From NCBI RefSeq assembly GCF_014648315.1, contig NZ_BMQW01000005.1, positions 248,001 through 312,000 of the forward strand: a stretch of 64,000 nucleotides of DNA. Direction: 5' to 3'. The notes under the pieces are model-generated. The model did not search any database. It saw only the letters and a list, made by a program, of their open reading frames with translations, and had not been told where the DNA came from. Shown here one piece after another: positions 57,282 to 64,000 of the stretch. Both the position numbers and the translations under genes were made by a program. Source of the stretch: Shewanella ulleungensis (GTDB lineage Bacteria > Pseudomonadota > Gammaproteobacteria > Enterobacterales > Shewanellaceae). Numbering within the stretch: the stretch's first letter is position 1; each line of letters opens with the position of its first letter.

Positions 57282-59189
57282 TTAGCTCTCAGTTATTTGA
57301 TCTAAATATTCACCTTGTGCCGCACTTACGCCTAAAATTTTCAGCGTTTGCCACTCTTCAAAACATTCTACGCCCTCAGCTATCACCTTTACCTCTGCAC
57401 GGTATAACCCACCAATTAAGCTTCGAATAAATAGCTGATTTTCAGAACGCTGATGCACCTGCCTGACAATAGAACGGTGTAATTTTACTAAATCAAAATG
57501 GTGCTCTTGGATATAGTGTGTCCCAACAACATGTTGGCCAACATGATCTACGGCTAATTTCGCCCCCATCTTTCTCAACATATCGAGTGACTTAATGAAT
57601 GCAGGGTTACTTTGGTGTTTAACAATAATATCTTCTGACACCTCAAAAATGAGTCTTGAGGCCAGGGGCCTATGTTCAAGCAAGGTGGACTGTACCCAAC
57701 GAACAAAAGCCCTGCTTACCAAAGTGTCCAGGCTCAAATTAATACAGTAAGTCGCATCGTTTTTAGGCATTAAACCAAACAATACTTGCTCTAATATTTG
57801 CCGTTCAATTTGTGGCATTAAGCCACATTTATTGGCCATTGGAATAAACAAAGTGGCGCGTACATCATTACCCTGATTATCACGAGCTCGACTAAAGACT
57901 TCATAATGTAAAATACGGTTATCACTGTCGACAACAGCTTGCTGCAGGGTAAAGAAACGTTTTGCCACCAATGCATTTTCAAGAAAACTGCGCCAACGCA
58001 CAGAGCCCTTGGCAATTTCTTCATCGACAGCACCTTTATCATACATAAACCAATTGTTTACTCGTTGTAATTGTGCGGCACGAAGTGCCATTTCAGCCTC
58101 TTCGATGAGTTGAACCTGTAAGTCACCCGCTTTAAAAAATGCACTGCCTAAGTGCAAAAAGTTATCCGGATTGCCTAAACCATAAAAAGGTAATGCGAGG
58201 CAGGTTTTCAGTACCCGCTGAGCCAACTGGTCGGCTTCAGTAAGCGATAATTGAGGAATGACAATCACTAACTGTTGATAACTTCGACGGGCAAAAATAC
58301 TGTCTTCGTATTGAGCTAATACTGCTGTTATGGCTTCTGTGGTTAAAGTAAACATGGCTTTAAGGCCACTTTCACCTAATTCCTCTTCAACTAAATCCAT
58401 GTCGTCAAACTCAATCAACATCAATACCCCATGGGCAATCATTTTTTGATTATGGCTTAATGCATCTAAGCGATTTTGAAAAAAGATGCCATTCCCGATT
58501 TGAGTTTGTTTGTCTAAAAAGGTGTCTTTGCGAATAAATTGGTCTAAACGTCCGCGTTCTTTGTGAGCATCATCTAGATCGCTCAATAATTTACTAATCG
58601 CCCGATTGATCATTCGCGGCTTACCGTTTGTGGGCACTTGAGCCGCTTGAACTAAATCGCCCTCTAAAATCAGCTTACTGCGCAAAGCGAGCTGTTCAAT
58701 ACCATCAAGCTCACGTGAATACCAACCATACCCAAAACGTACAAAAATCCCTATTGCAGTAAAGCCAATGATAAGAATAATCAACTCATACCAACCAAGG
58801 TTATTTAAAGAAAACGGTGGCGGCATGGTAAGTGATAATCGTAAACCATTATCAAGCTGATTCTGATATAGCGTTAGGCTGTTTTTAGTAATTCTAAGAT
58901 TGTCATGATGATATTCATATAATAATTTATCCCCCTGACTTAAGCTGAAATCAACGGCATTATAAGCAGACAATAATGGGGGTAACCAAGTAGATAGCGG
59001 GCTATTATCTTGCTGTTTACTGTGCGCAACTAGCATGGTTTCGAGTTCAGTGACTTTTTGTTGCTGAAAAGTATAGGTGAGCTGTATGAAACTCATGATA
59101 GCGCACAGAAGAAACACAAAAGCCACTGCCGCTAATGAAAGTAACCAAAAACTGGTGATTTTTTTTGTAAGGATCTTGGTAATTTTCAT
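57282..59189 (-). CDS. csrD: CsrD (MshH), degenerate GGDEF/EAL regulator of RNA decay
   Basis: CsrD targets the small RNAs CsrB/C for RNase E degradation and does not make or break cyclic-di-GMP. The 635-residue product has two transmembrane helices (about 14-38 and 133-155) flanking a periplasmic domain, a HAMP-like segment, a GGDEF-fold domain (about 225-385) in which the GGDEF site reads ARRSYQQ, and an EAL-fold domain (about 400-630) in which EAL is replaced by YEVFSR. Both signature sites are lost, as in E. coli CsrD. It lies upstream of mshI (hence the Vibrio name mshH) and is separately transcribed. Confidence 0.92.
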   Translation of the reverse strand: MKITKILTKKITSFWLLSLAAVAFVFLLCAIMSFIQLTYTFQQQKVTELETMLVAHSKQQDNSPLSTWLPPLLSAYNAVDFSLSQGDKLLYEYHHDNLRITKNSLTLYQNQLDNGLRLSLTMPPPFSLNNLGWYELIILIIGFTAIGIFVRFGYGWYSRELDGIEQLALRSKLILEGDLVQAAQVPTNGKPRMINRAISKLLSDLDDAHKERGRLDQFIRKDTFLDKQTQIGNGIFFQNRLDALSHNQKMIAHGVLMLIEFDDMDLVEEELGESGLKAMFTLTTEAITAVLAQYEDSIFARRSYQQLVIVIPQLSLTEADQLAQRVLKTCLALPFYGLGNPDNFLHLGSAFFKAGDLQVQLIEEAEMALRAAQLQRVNNWFMYDKGAVDEEIAKGSVRWRSFLENALVAKRFFTLQQAVVDSDNRILHYEVFSRARDNQGNDVRATLFIPMANKCGLMPQIERQILEQVLFGLMPKNDATYCINLSLDTLVSRAFVRWVQSTLLEHRPLASRLIFEVSEDIIVKHQSNPAFIKSLDMLRKMGAKLAVDHVGQHVVGTHYIQEHHFDLVKLHRSIVRQVHQRSENQLFIRSLIGGLYRAEVKVIAEGVECFEEWQTLKILGVSAAQGEYLDQITES

Positions 59190-59311
59190 TTATCCGCTAC
59201 CCTGCTGGATTTATTTTTATAAGGTGTAACGCAAATATAAAGACTAACGTCAATTTGCATCAGTATAGCGATTGTGCCATATAAATTCACTGAACGTTTA
59301 ACCCACGCAGC

Positions 59312-59334
59312 AAAAAGGGGCTCTCGCCCCTTAG
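59312..59334 (-). terminator. Terminator after malic enzyme gene
   Basis: Read leftward, AAGGGGC-GAGA-GCCCCTT followed by T-run, about 25 bases beyond the stop codon. Confidence 0.88.
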
Positions 59335-59358
59335 TTTATCGTCAGTACAGCTTAAAAT

Positions 59359-60606
59359 TTAAATCTTATATTCACTCGGTAATGTAGTGATTTTAGCTAC
59401 GCCAGAATCTATTGCTGCTTGCGACACTGCGCGGGCGACAATCGGAAGTAACCTCGGGTCCATCGGTTTTGGGAGCACATATTCTGCACCAAAGCCTAAT
59501 GAGGACACTTTAGGGTAAGCCGCTAGTACTTCTGCAGGCACAGGCTCTTTTGCTAAATTAGCAATGGCATACACCGCCGCTAATTTCATTTCATCGTTAA
59601 TCACAGCGGCACGTACATCTAATGCACCTCTGAAAATAAACGGAAAACACAATACGTTATTAACTTGATTAGGATAATCACTGCGCCCGGTTCCCATAAT
59701 CAGGTCATTGCGGATGGCATGTGCTAATTCCGGTTTAATTTCAGGATCGGGATTTGAACACGCAAAAATCACTGGATTAGGCGCCATTAAGGCAATGTCT
59801 TCAGCCGCTAACAAATTTGCACCAGATAACCCCAAAAACACGTCTGCATCTTTAATCACATCTTGCAAAGTGCGCTTGTCTGTATTGTTGGCAAACAGCG
59901 CTTTGTATTCGTTTAAATCGTCACGTCGAGTATGGATCACCCCTTGCCTGTCGAGCATATACACGTTTTCGCGCAGTGCCCCACACTTAACAATCATGCT
60001 CATGCAGGCAATGGCCGCGGCCCCAGCACCTAAGCAAACAAATATCGCATCATCAATTTTTTTACCTTGGATTTCTAAAGCATTCAACATTCCAGCGGCG
60101 GTAACAATGGCTGTGCCATGTTGATCATCATGAAAAACAGGAATGCTGCAGCGCTTAATGAGTTCGTGTTCAATTTCAAAACACTCTGGTGCTTTAATAT
60201 CTTCTAAGTTGATTCCGCCAAACGTGTCAGCTATCGACTCAACAGTATTAATAAAATCTTCAGTGGTGCGATGTTTCACTTCAATATCAATAGAATCAAT
60301 ATTGGCAAAACGCTTAAATAAAAGCGACTTACCTTCCATAACGGGCTTTGAAGCTAATGGACCTAAATTACCAAGGCCTAAAATAGCAGTGCCGTTAGTA
60401 ATCACCGCGACAGTGTTGCCTTTATTAGTATAACGATAGGCATTTTCAGGGTCTGAAGCAATTTCGCGCACGGGTTCTGCCACACCTGGGCTATATGCCA
60501 AAGCAAGGTCGTGACTCGATTGGGCTGGTTTGGTGAGGCACACCGCCGTTTTACCTGGTACTGGGAATTCATGATAATCGAGAGCTTGTTGACGAATATC
60601 TGACAT
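59359..60606 (-). CDS. Malic enzyme, short form (malate to pyruvate)
   Basis: This 415-residue enzyme oxidatively decarboxylates malate to pyruvate with NAD(P). The malic domain (about 10-165) has VPGKTAVCLTKP, ALAYSPGVAEPVREI, GNTVAVITNGTAILGLGNLG, and metal ligands in LEDIKAPECFEIE and PVFHDDQHGTA. The NAD(P)-binding domain carries the Rossmann loop VCLGAGAAAIACM. It lacks the phosphotransacetylase-like C-terminal domain of E. coli MaeB, so it is the short, stand-alone type. I chose ATG 60606 because AGGA stands 8 bases ahead; the ATG at 60615 directly abuts that site. Cofactor preference cannot be settled from sequence. Confidence 0.93.
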   Translation of the reverse strand: MSDIRQQALDYHEFPVPGKTAVCLTKPAQSSHDLALAYSPGVAEPVREIASDPENAYRYTNKGNTVAVITNGTAILGLGNLGPLASKPVMEGKSLLFKRFANIDSIDIEVKHRTTEDFINTVESIADTFGGINLEDIKAPECFEIEHELIKRCSIPVFHDDQHGTAIVTAAGMLNALEIQGKKIDDAIFVCLGAGAAAIACMSMIVKCGALRENVYMLDRQGVIHTRRDDLNEYKALFANNTDKRTLQDVIKDADVFLGLSGANLLAAEDIALMAPNPVIFACSNPDPEIKPELAHAIRNDLIMGTGRSDYPNQVNNVLCFPFIFRGALDVRAAVINDEMKLAAVYAIANLAKEPVPAEVLAAYPKVSSLGFGAEYVLPKPMDPRLLPIVARAVSQAAIDSGVAKITTLPSEYKI

Positions 60607-60996
60607 TGTATACATCCTGAAATGCGCTATTTAGTATCATTAAAATTGTGACTAGCATTAAGAACACATTGATTATGCTAATCATCGAAAGTGTTGTAAC
60701 GATACGCTATTACAGTGTCGATAGAAATCAAAAACTGAGTGATAGGATGTGTTGACCGCCTCAAACAAGCTTAGGTTTTGTTAATCAAACTAAACCAACA
60801 TGAATATATATAAATCAAAGAGTTAAAAATGTAGGAAAATAACAAGATTTATGAGGATAAACCGTTTTAACAGGCGTTTATTGTTATTTATTTTGCTTAA
60901 ATAACAATAAAAAGAGTTTTAGGTGTTTTTGCATTGTTTACAGCTTAAAAATAAGTTTCCATTACAGCACAATGTCATTATGCGAACGCTAAAAAC
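60607..60996. other. AT-rich intergenic region upstream of malic enzyme
   Basis: About 390 bp between the malic enzyme start and the rpmE terminator. It is strongly AT-rich, with no ORF, RNA gene or repeat that I can recognise. It must contain the malic enzyme promoter. Confidence 0.3.
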
Positions 60997-61022
60997 AAAA
61001 AAGGCGCCAAAGGCGCCTTTAT
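60997..61022 (-). terminator. Terminator after rpmE
   Basis: AAAGGCGCC-TTT-GGCGCCTTTTTT on the minus strand, about 20 bases past the rpmE stop codon. Confidence 0.88.
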
Positions 61023-61041
61023 AAAGTTAATTGCAGGGCAA

Positions 61042-61254
61042 TTACTTCTTAGCAAGCACGCTGAAACGCTTGTTGAACTTGTCAATACGACCACCAGTAT
61101 CAACAATTTTCTGAGTACCAGTGTAGAACGGGTGACATGCGCCACATACGTCTAAGTGCAAGTTTTTACCAGCAGTAGAGTTTACTTTAATGATGTTACC
61201 ACAAGTACAAGTTGCAGTGATTTCAGCGTAATTTGGGTGAATACCAGTTTTCAT
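61042..61254 (-). CDS. rpmE: 50S ribosomal protein L31 (zinc-binding form)
   Basis: L31 (bL31) bridges the large and small ribosomal subunits. The 70-residue product keeps all four zinc-binding cysteines, at 16 and 18 (CTC) and 37 and 40 (VCGAC), so it is the zinc-containing C+ type, which bacteria replace with a cysteine-free paralogue under zinc limitation. Length and sequence match E. coli RpmE end to end, including [11 protein letters not shown] and [12 protein letters not shown]. It has its own promoter and terminator. The upstream leader of about 85 nt could carry the autoregulatory site known in E. coli, which is an inference. Confidence 0.98.
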   Translation of the reverse strand: MKTGIHPNYAEITATCTCGNIIKVNSTAGKNLHLDVCGACHPFYTGTQKIVDTGGRIDKFNKRFSVLAKK

Positions 61255-61344
61255 TTGGAGTACCTTAAATTGAAGGCCATGTCGCCATCACAACCCGAAG
61301 TTGGACACCACATGAAGTTAATAACAATATGTTTTAGGCGCGAG

Positions 61345-61373
61345 ATAATACAGTGTCTGACAAGCCCAGACAA
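61345..61373 (-). promoter_or_regulatory. Predicted sigma-70 promoter of rpmE
   Basis: On the minus strand TTGTCT (-35, 61368-61373) is separated by 17 bp from TATTAT (-10, 61345-61350), about 90 bases ahead of the rpmE start. Confidence 0.65.
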
Positions 61374-61405
61374 GTAGAATTTATAAACGCTCAAGCTTTA
61401 GTAAA

Positions 61406-62629
61406 TTAAGATCGCCTCTGCTTACGCTCAAGAGCTTCATAAGTCAGCTGATCTTTAGCAGCGTTTTGGTATTGTTGTAACGCCTTGTTTGATGGGCAGT
61501 CTAAGCTGCTGTCAGCCATTAATAGGTAAATTTTCTGTTTGAAAAATGCATTGGGGTTGGCATGGTATAACGCTAACATTGCACCATACACATTGGTGTT
61601 TAGCTGTTGATGATTGCGCACTGCAACACGCCATAAATTGTCGTCTGGGCGCTTATCAATTGAGCATTGCTGTACACTTTGATGTTCTAACGCATCGACT
61701 TTTACAACGTCAGTCACATCGGTAATATCAATACGATTACCCGTAGTAACATCAGCGTCTATCTTAGTATGATCGACAGAAACGGCAATTGCGTTAACGT
61801 GTATAGGTTGTGGTGCTTTTTTAGGAACTGCACGTTTTGACGCTTGGGCTATCGCGCTAGTTTGACCTTGCTGACTAGCAACCAAGTCATCAAATGTCGC
61901 CCTATCAGCATCTACATTTTGATACTTCACTAATATATTGGCTGACGGGCAACGCAATGAGCTGTCTAGCTGTAACAGACTAATTTTGCCTTGGTAAAAC
62001 GCTTGTGGGTTTGCTTCATACAGAGCCAACATTGCACCATATATATTAGAGCCCCACTGTTTGCGGTATCTCACTGCGATTTTCCATAAAGAGTCATTCG
62101 GTTGCTTAAGTATATTGCAACCTTCTAATAACTCTTGGGTTGCAGCCAAAACAGGTGTTTTAGCCACAACGCGAGTTATTTCAGCAACCTGAGGGGCAGA
62201 CGAAGATAATGAAGTGGGTAACTTCATTTTTTTAATAGCAACAGGCTGATGACTACTGGTTTGTGATAGTTGATTAAACAATGGCACTGGAGAATATTGC
62301 TGCCATTTAGCATTGCGATACTCAGAGACAATCAATGCTGAATCGGGGTCACGCAGTTGTTCTTTACCCGACAAAGTAAACACATCGTTCCCTTGGCGTT
62401 CAACATCAAGCTTTTCTAATACAATATTATCTTGGTAAATTTGACGTAAATAGAACGTCAACCGCGACAAATCATGATGCTCAGTCACAACATTAACGGT
62501 TAATCTGGGTAATTGACCTTGTTCAAAGGCGGCTGTATCAATACTAATATGACTGACTTCTGCAATCACTGTTGGATTATAACCCACAGCGAGTAATGCC
62601 ATTATGGCTAGCACCTTTACGCCTTTCAT
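61406..62629 (-). CDS. Secreted FimV-like protein with two Cys-bracketed LysM-like modules
   Basis: This 407-residue exported protein has a signal peptide (MKGVKVLAIMALLAVGYNPTVIA), a FimV-type N-terminal beta domain (about 25-125, VSHISIDTAAFEQGQLPRLTVNV, LTFYLRQIYQD) and two copies of an 85-residue module at about 170-255 and 325-405. Each module begins with Cys, then DSLW(K/R)(I/V)A.R, then YGAMLALY.ANP..F, and closes with D.SL.CPS. The core matches the degenerate LysM motif seen in FimV/HubP polar proteins, with a flanking cysteine pair added that may form a disulfide. I chose ATG 62629, after AAGGGA. It has no transmembrane anchor beyond the signal. Its function is unknown. Confidence 0.82.
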   Translation of the reverse strand: MKGVKVLAIMALLAVGYNPTVIAEVSHISIDTAAFEQGQLPRLTVNVVTEHHDLSRLTFYLRQIYQDNIVLEKLDVERQGNDVFTLSGKEQLRDPDSALIVSEYRNAKWQQYSPVPLFNQLSQTSSHQPVAIKKMKLPTSLSSSAPQVAEITRVVAKTPVLAATQELLEGCNILKQPNDSLWKIAVRYRKQWGSNIYGAMLALYEANPQAFYQGKISLLQLDSSLRCPSANILVKYQNVDADRATFDDLVASQQGQTSAIAQASKRAVPKKAPQPIHVNAIAVSVDHTKIDADVTTGNRIDITDVTDVVKVDALEHQSVQQCSIDKRPDDNLWRVAVRNHQQLNTNVYGAMLALYHANPNAFFKQKIYLLMADSSLDCPSNKALQQYQNAAKDQLTYEALERKQRRS

Positions 62630-62890
62630 CAAATCAATCCCTTACTTCAAACGGCTTAAAAACAACGTGACTAACGTTGTAAATTCACTTAATACAGTGT
62701 TTATTGTTGTTTATCACTATCGAGATAATATTATTGAATTATTTGCACATTGACTTATTTTTGCTTAAATAACCTGTATTAACGCAAACAACTATATAAA
62801 TTAACACCCACGGCTGCAACCAATTACTGACCAATAAGAGTAATTACTCAACACTTTGTTTACCTTAATCACAGTTACACATTAAATAAG

Positions 62891-63712
62891 CTATCTCGCA
62901 GCATGTTTAGCTTCTATCACTTCAAATACTTTTTTATCGACAGCTTTATTATCATATTGAGCCAATATTTCTGTCGACGGGCATGCTAATACTGCATCTT
63001 TAAGCAATAAATGAATTCTTTGTTTAGAAAAAGACAGCATATTCGCTTCAAAAATAGCTAACATTGCACCGTAAACACTGGTATTCCATTGATCTTTATA
63101 GCGATCAGCTATGCGCCATAGGGTATCTGAATTATCTTTTATAATCTGGCAATTATCTGGCTTTCTGGGCTGTAAAACAGCTTCGCTAACGCTATTTGTT
63201 TCAACCTCTTTTGCCGTACTGCGTTTAATCGTGCTTAGCGCGACTTGATTCCCGTCAGATACGACTTGCTCTGAAGTTTCAGCTAAAGGCGCGTCCGTAA
63301 CCTTTAATGGCTGAGCCTCAATAAATGCAGCGCTTTTAAATGAAAGTGGCGCATCAAACAATGCTAGTACAGCTAATAACACCGCTTTGCTTTGCTGGTT
63401 CTCAGTAATCACTAACTGCGCATTACTGTCTGTCACTGGCACTTTGCCATCAAGTTGCACTAAAAAACGATTAATCGGCTGTATCGATAACCTTTGTTGC
63501 TGCATGTCACCATCAACTTTCTGCCGTAAATAAAAACTAAGCTGTGACCAATCATCATTTTGCGCGACTAGATTCACTTTTAATAACGGCTGCTGACTCA
63601 ACTCGGACTGACGGCTATTAATGCTGACATGATTTACTTGCGCCAACGCTTGTTGAGCATTAACACATAATCCTAAGACGAAGAATAAGACCATATAAAG
63701 TCTTTTACGCAT
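62891..63712 (-). CDS. Secreted FimV-like protein with one Cys-bracketed LysM-like module
   Basis: This 273-residue paralogue of the next gene has signal peptide MRKRLYMVLFFVLGLCVNAQQALA, the same FimV-type N-terminal domain (VNHVSINSRQSELSQQPLLKVNLV, LSFYLRQKVDGD) and one copy of the 85-residue module near the C-terminus (about 185-270: NCQIIKDNSDTLWRIADRYK, YGAMLAIFEAN, VLACPS). I chose ATG 63712 because it opens the signal peptide and has AGGG eight bases before. The 261-bp gap to its paralogue argues for separate promoters or a processed operon. It is divergent from priA. The pair looks like a tandem duplication with module gain. Confidence 0.8.
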   Translation of the reverse strand: MRKRLYMVLFFVLGLCVNAQQALAQVNHVSINSRQSELSQQPLLKVNLVAQNDDWSQLSFYLRQKVDGDMQQQRLSIQPINRFLVQLDGKVPVTDSNAQLVITENQQSKAVLLAVLALFDAPLSFKSAAFIEAQPLKVTDAPLAETSEQVVSDGNQVALSTIKRSTAKEVETNSVSEAVLQPRKPDNCQIIKDNSDTLWRIADRYKDQWNTSVYGAMLAIFEANMLSFSKQRIHLLLKDAVLACPSTEILAQYDNKAVDKKVFEVIEAKHAAR

Positions 63713-63793
63713 AACACTTGCCCTATATCTTTGATGACACTTAGAGGTAAACTGATCCACAATCCCTAATAGAATTGAAAAATGTGAAACCCT

Positions 63794-64000
63794 ATGCCCG
63801 TGTTTGTTGAAGTCGCCTTACCAGTCCCATTACGCCAAAACTTTAGTTATCGTGTAAAAGACGAACAGCAAACAGCACTGCAAATTGGTTTGCGAGTTAA
63901 AGTGCCTTTTGGGCGCCAGCAACTCATTGGGTTAATCACTGCAATCACCGACACTTGTGATTTAGCTCCGCAACAAATTAAATCTGTTACAACCGTTTTA
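63794..64000 (+). CDS. priA: Primosomal protein N' (PriA helicase), 5' part
   Basis: The first 69 codons of priA are visible and the gene continues beyond the window. The product begins MPVFVEVALPVPLRQNFSYRVKDEQ and then KVPFGRQQLIGLITAI, the 3'-DNA-binding domain of PriA, the helicase that restarts replication forks. It is divergent from the FimV-like gene with about 80 bp between. No strong ribosome site is apparent. Confidence 0.93.
   Translation, partial: MPVFVEVALPVPLRQNFSYRVKDEQQTALQIGLRVKVPFGRQQLIGLITAITDTCDLAPQQIKSVTTVL

Noticed and set aside
59708..60124. 138-codon plus-strand frame inside the malic enzyme gene
   Set aside because: It lies antisense to a well-conserved enzyme core and has no independent support.

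Overview
The window looks like chromosomal core DNA of a marine gammaproteobacterium, most probably Shewanella (low-GC, cold-water type such as S. frigidimarina). The basis is recognition of protein families and gene order: the mreBCD-maf-rng-yhdP-nitrilase-tldD order, a complete MSHA (mannose-sensitive haemagglutinin) type IV pilus locus next to csrD, a GlyGly-CTERM extracellular nuclease of the ExeM type, and the 367-residue PurC form. No database search was possible. No tRNA, rRNA, CRISPR array, prophage or intact transposase gene was seen.

Region by region. 0-16 kb holds mostly single genes: an M28 peptidase lipoprotein, the DEAD-box helicase DeaD, a roughly 200-bp MITE-like element, a 54-residue membrane protein, a DMT-family exporter, purC, the nuclease ExeM, a chemotaxis receptor, rimO, a DUF4397 lipoprotein, and the divergent pair pmbA/darP. 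16-27 kb is an accessory stretch between darP and tldD: a large Ig-like lipoprotein, a small lipoprotein with a six-codon leader ORF, a LysR regulator, a small membrane protein broken by an in-frame amber codon, a secreted TPR protein with a strong 5'-leader hairpin, and a TolC/HlyD/ABC-2 permease/ABC-2 permease operon with no ATPase gene.

27-38.5 kb is one leftward block, mreB-mreC-mreD-maf-rng-yhdP-nitrilase-tldD, covering cell-shape determination, nucleotide sanitation, RNA processing, outer-membrane lipid transport and peptide maturation. Genes overlap or nearly touch within most of it. TldD here and PmbA (TldE) at 14-15.5 kb should form one protease although their genes are 11.5 kb apart.

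38.6-57 kb is the MSHA pilus locus, read leftward: mshI, mshI2, J, K, L, M, N, E, G, F (assembly platform, secretin and motors), then B, A, C, D, O, P, Q (pilins and tip-associated proteins). The major pilin gene mshA is bracketed by a perfect palindrome upstream and a strong terminator downstream, which could set pilin stoichiometry. MshE carries the tandem 24-residue MshEN motifs that bind cyclic-di-GMP in homologues. CsrD, just upstream, is a degenerate GGDEF/EAL protein.

59-64 kb carries a short-form malic enzyme, rpmE (zinc form of L31) with a clear promoter, two paralogous secreted FimV-like proteins that share a cysteine-bracketed module (three copies in total), and the first 69 codons of priA, which runs off the right edge.

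The strongest candidates for undescribed biology are the Cys-bracketed FimV-like module, the ATPase-less ABC-2 export operon, the TTTTGTAA motif cluster between exeM and the chemoreceptor, and the structured leader of the TPR protein.
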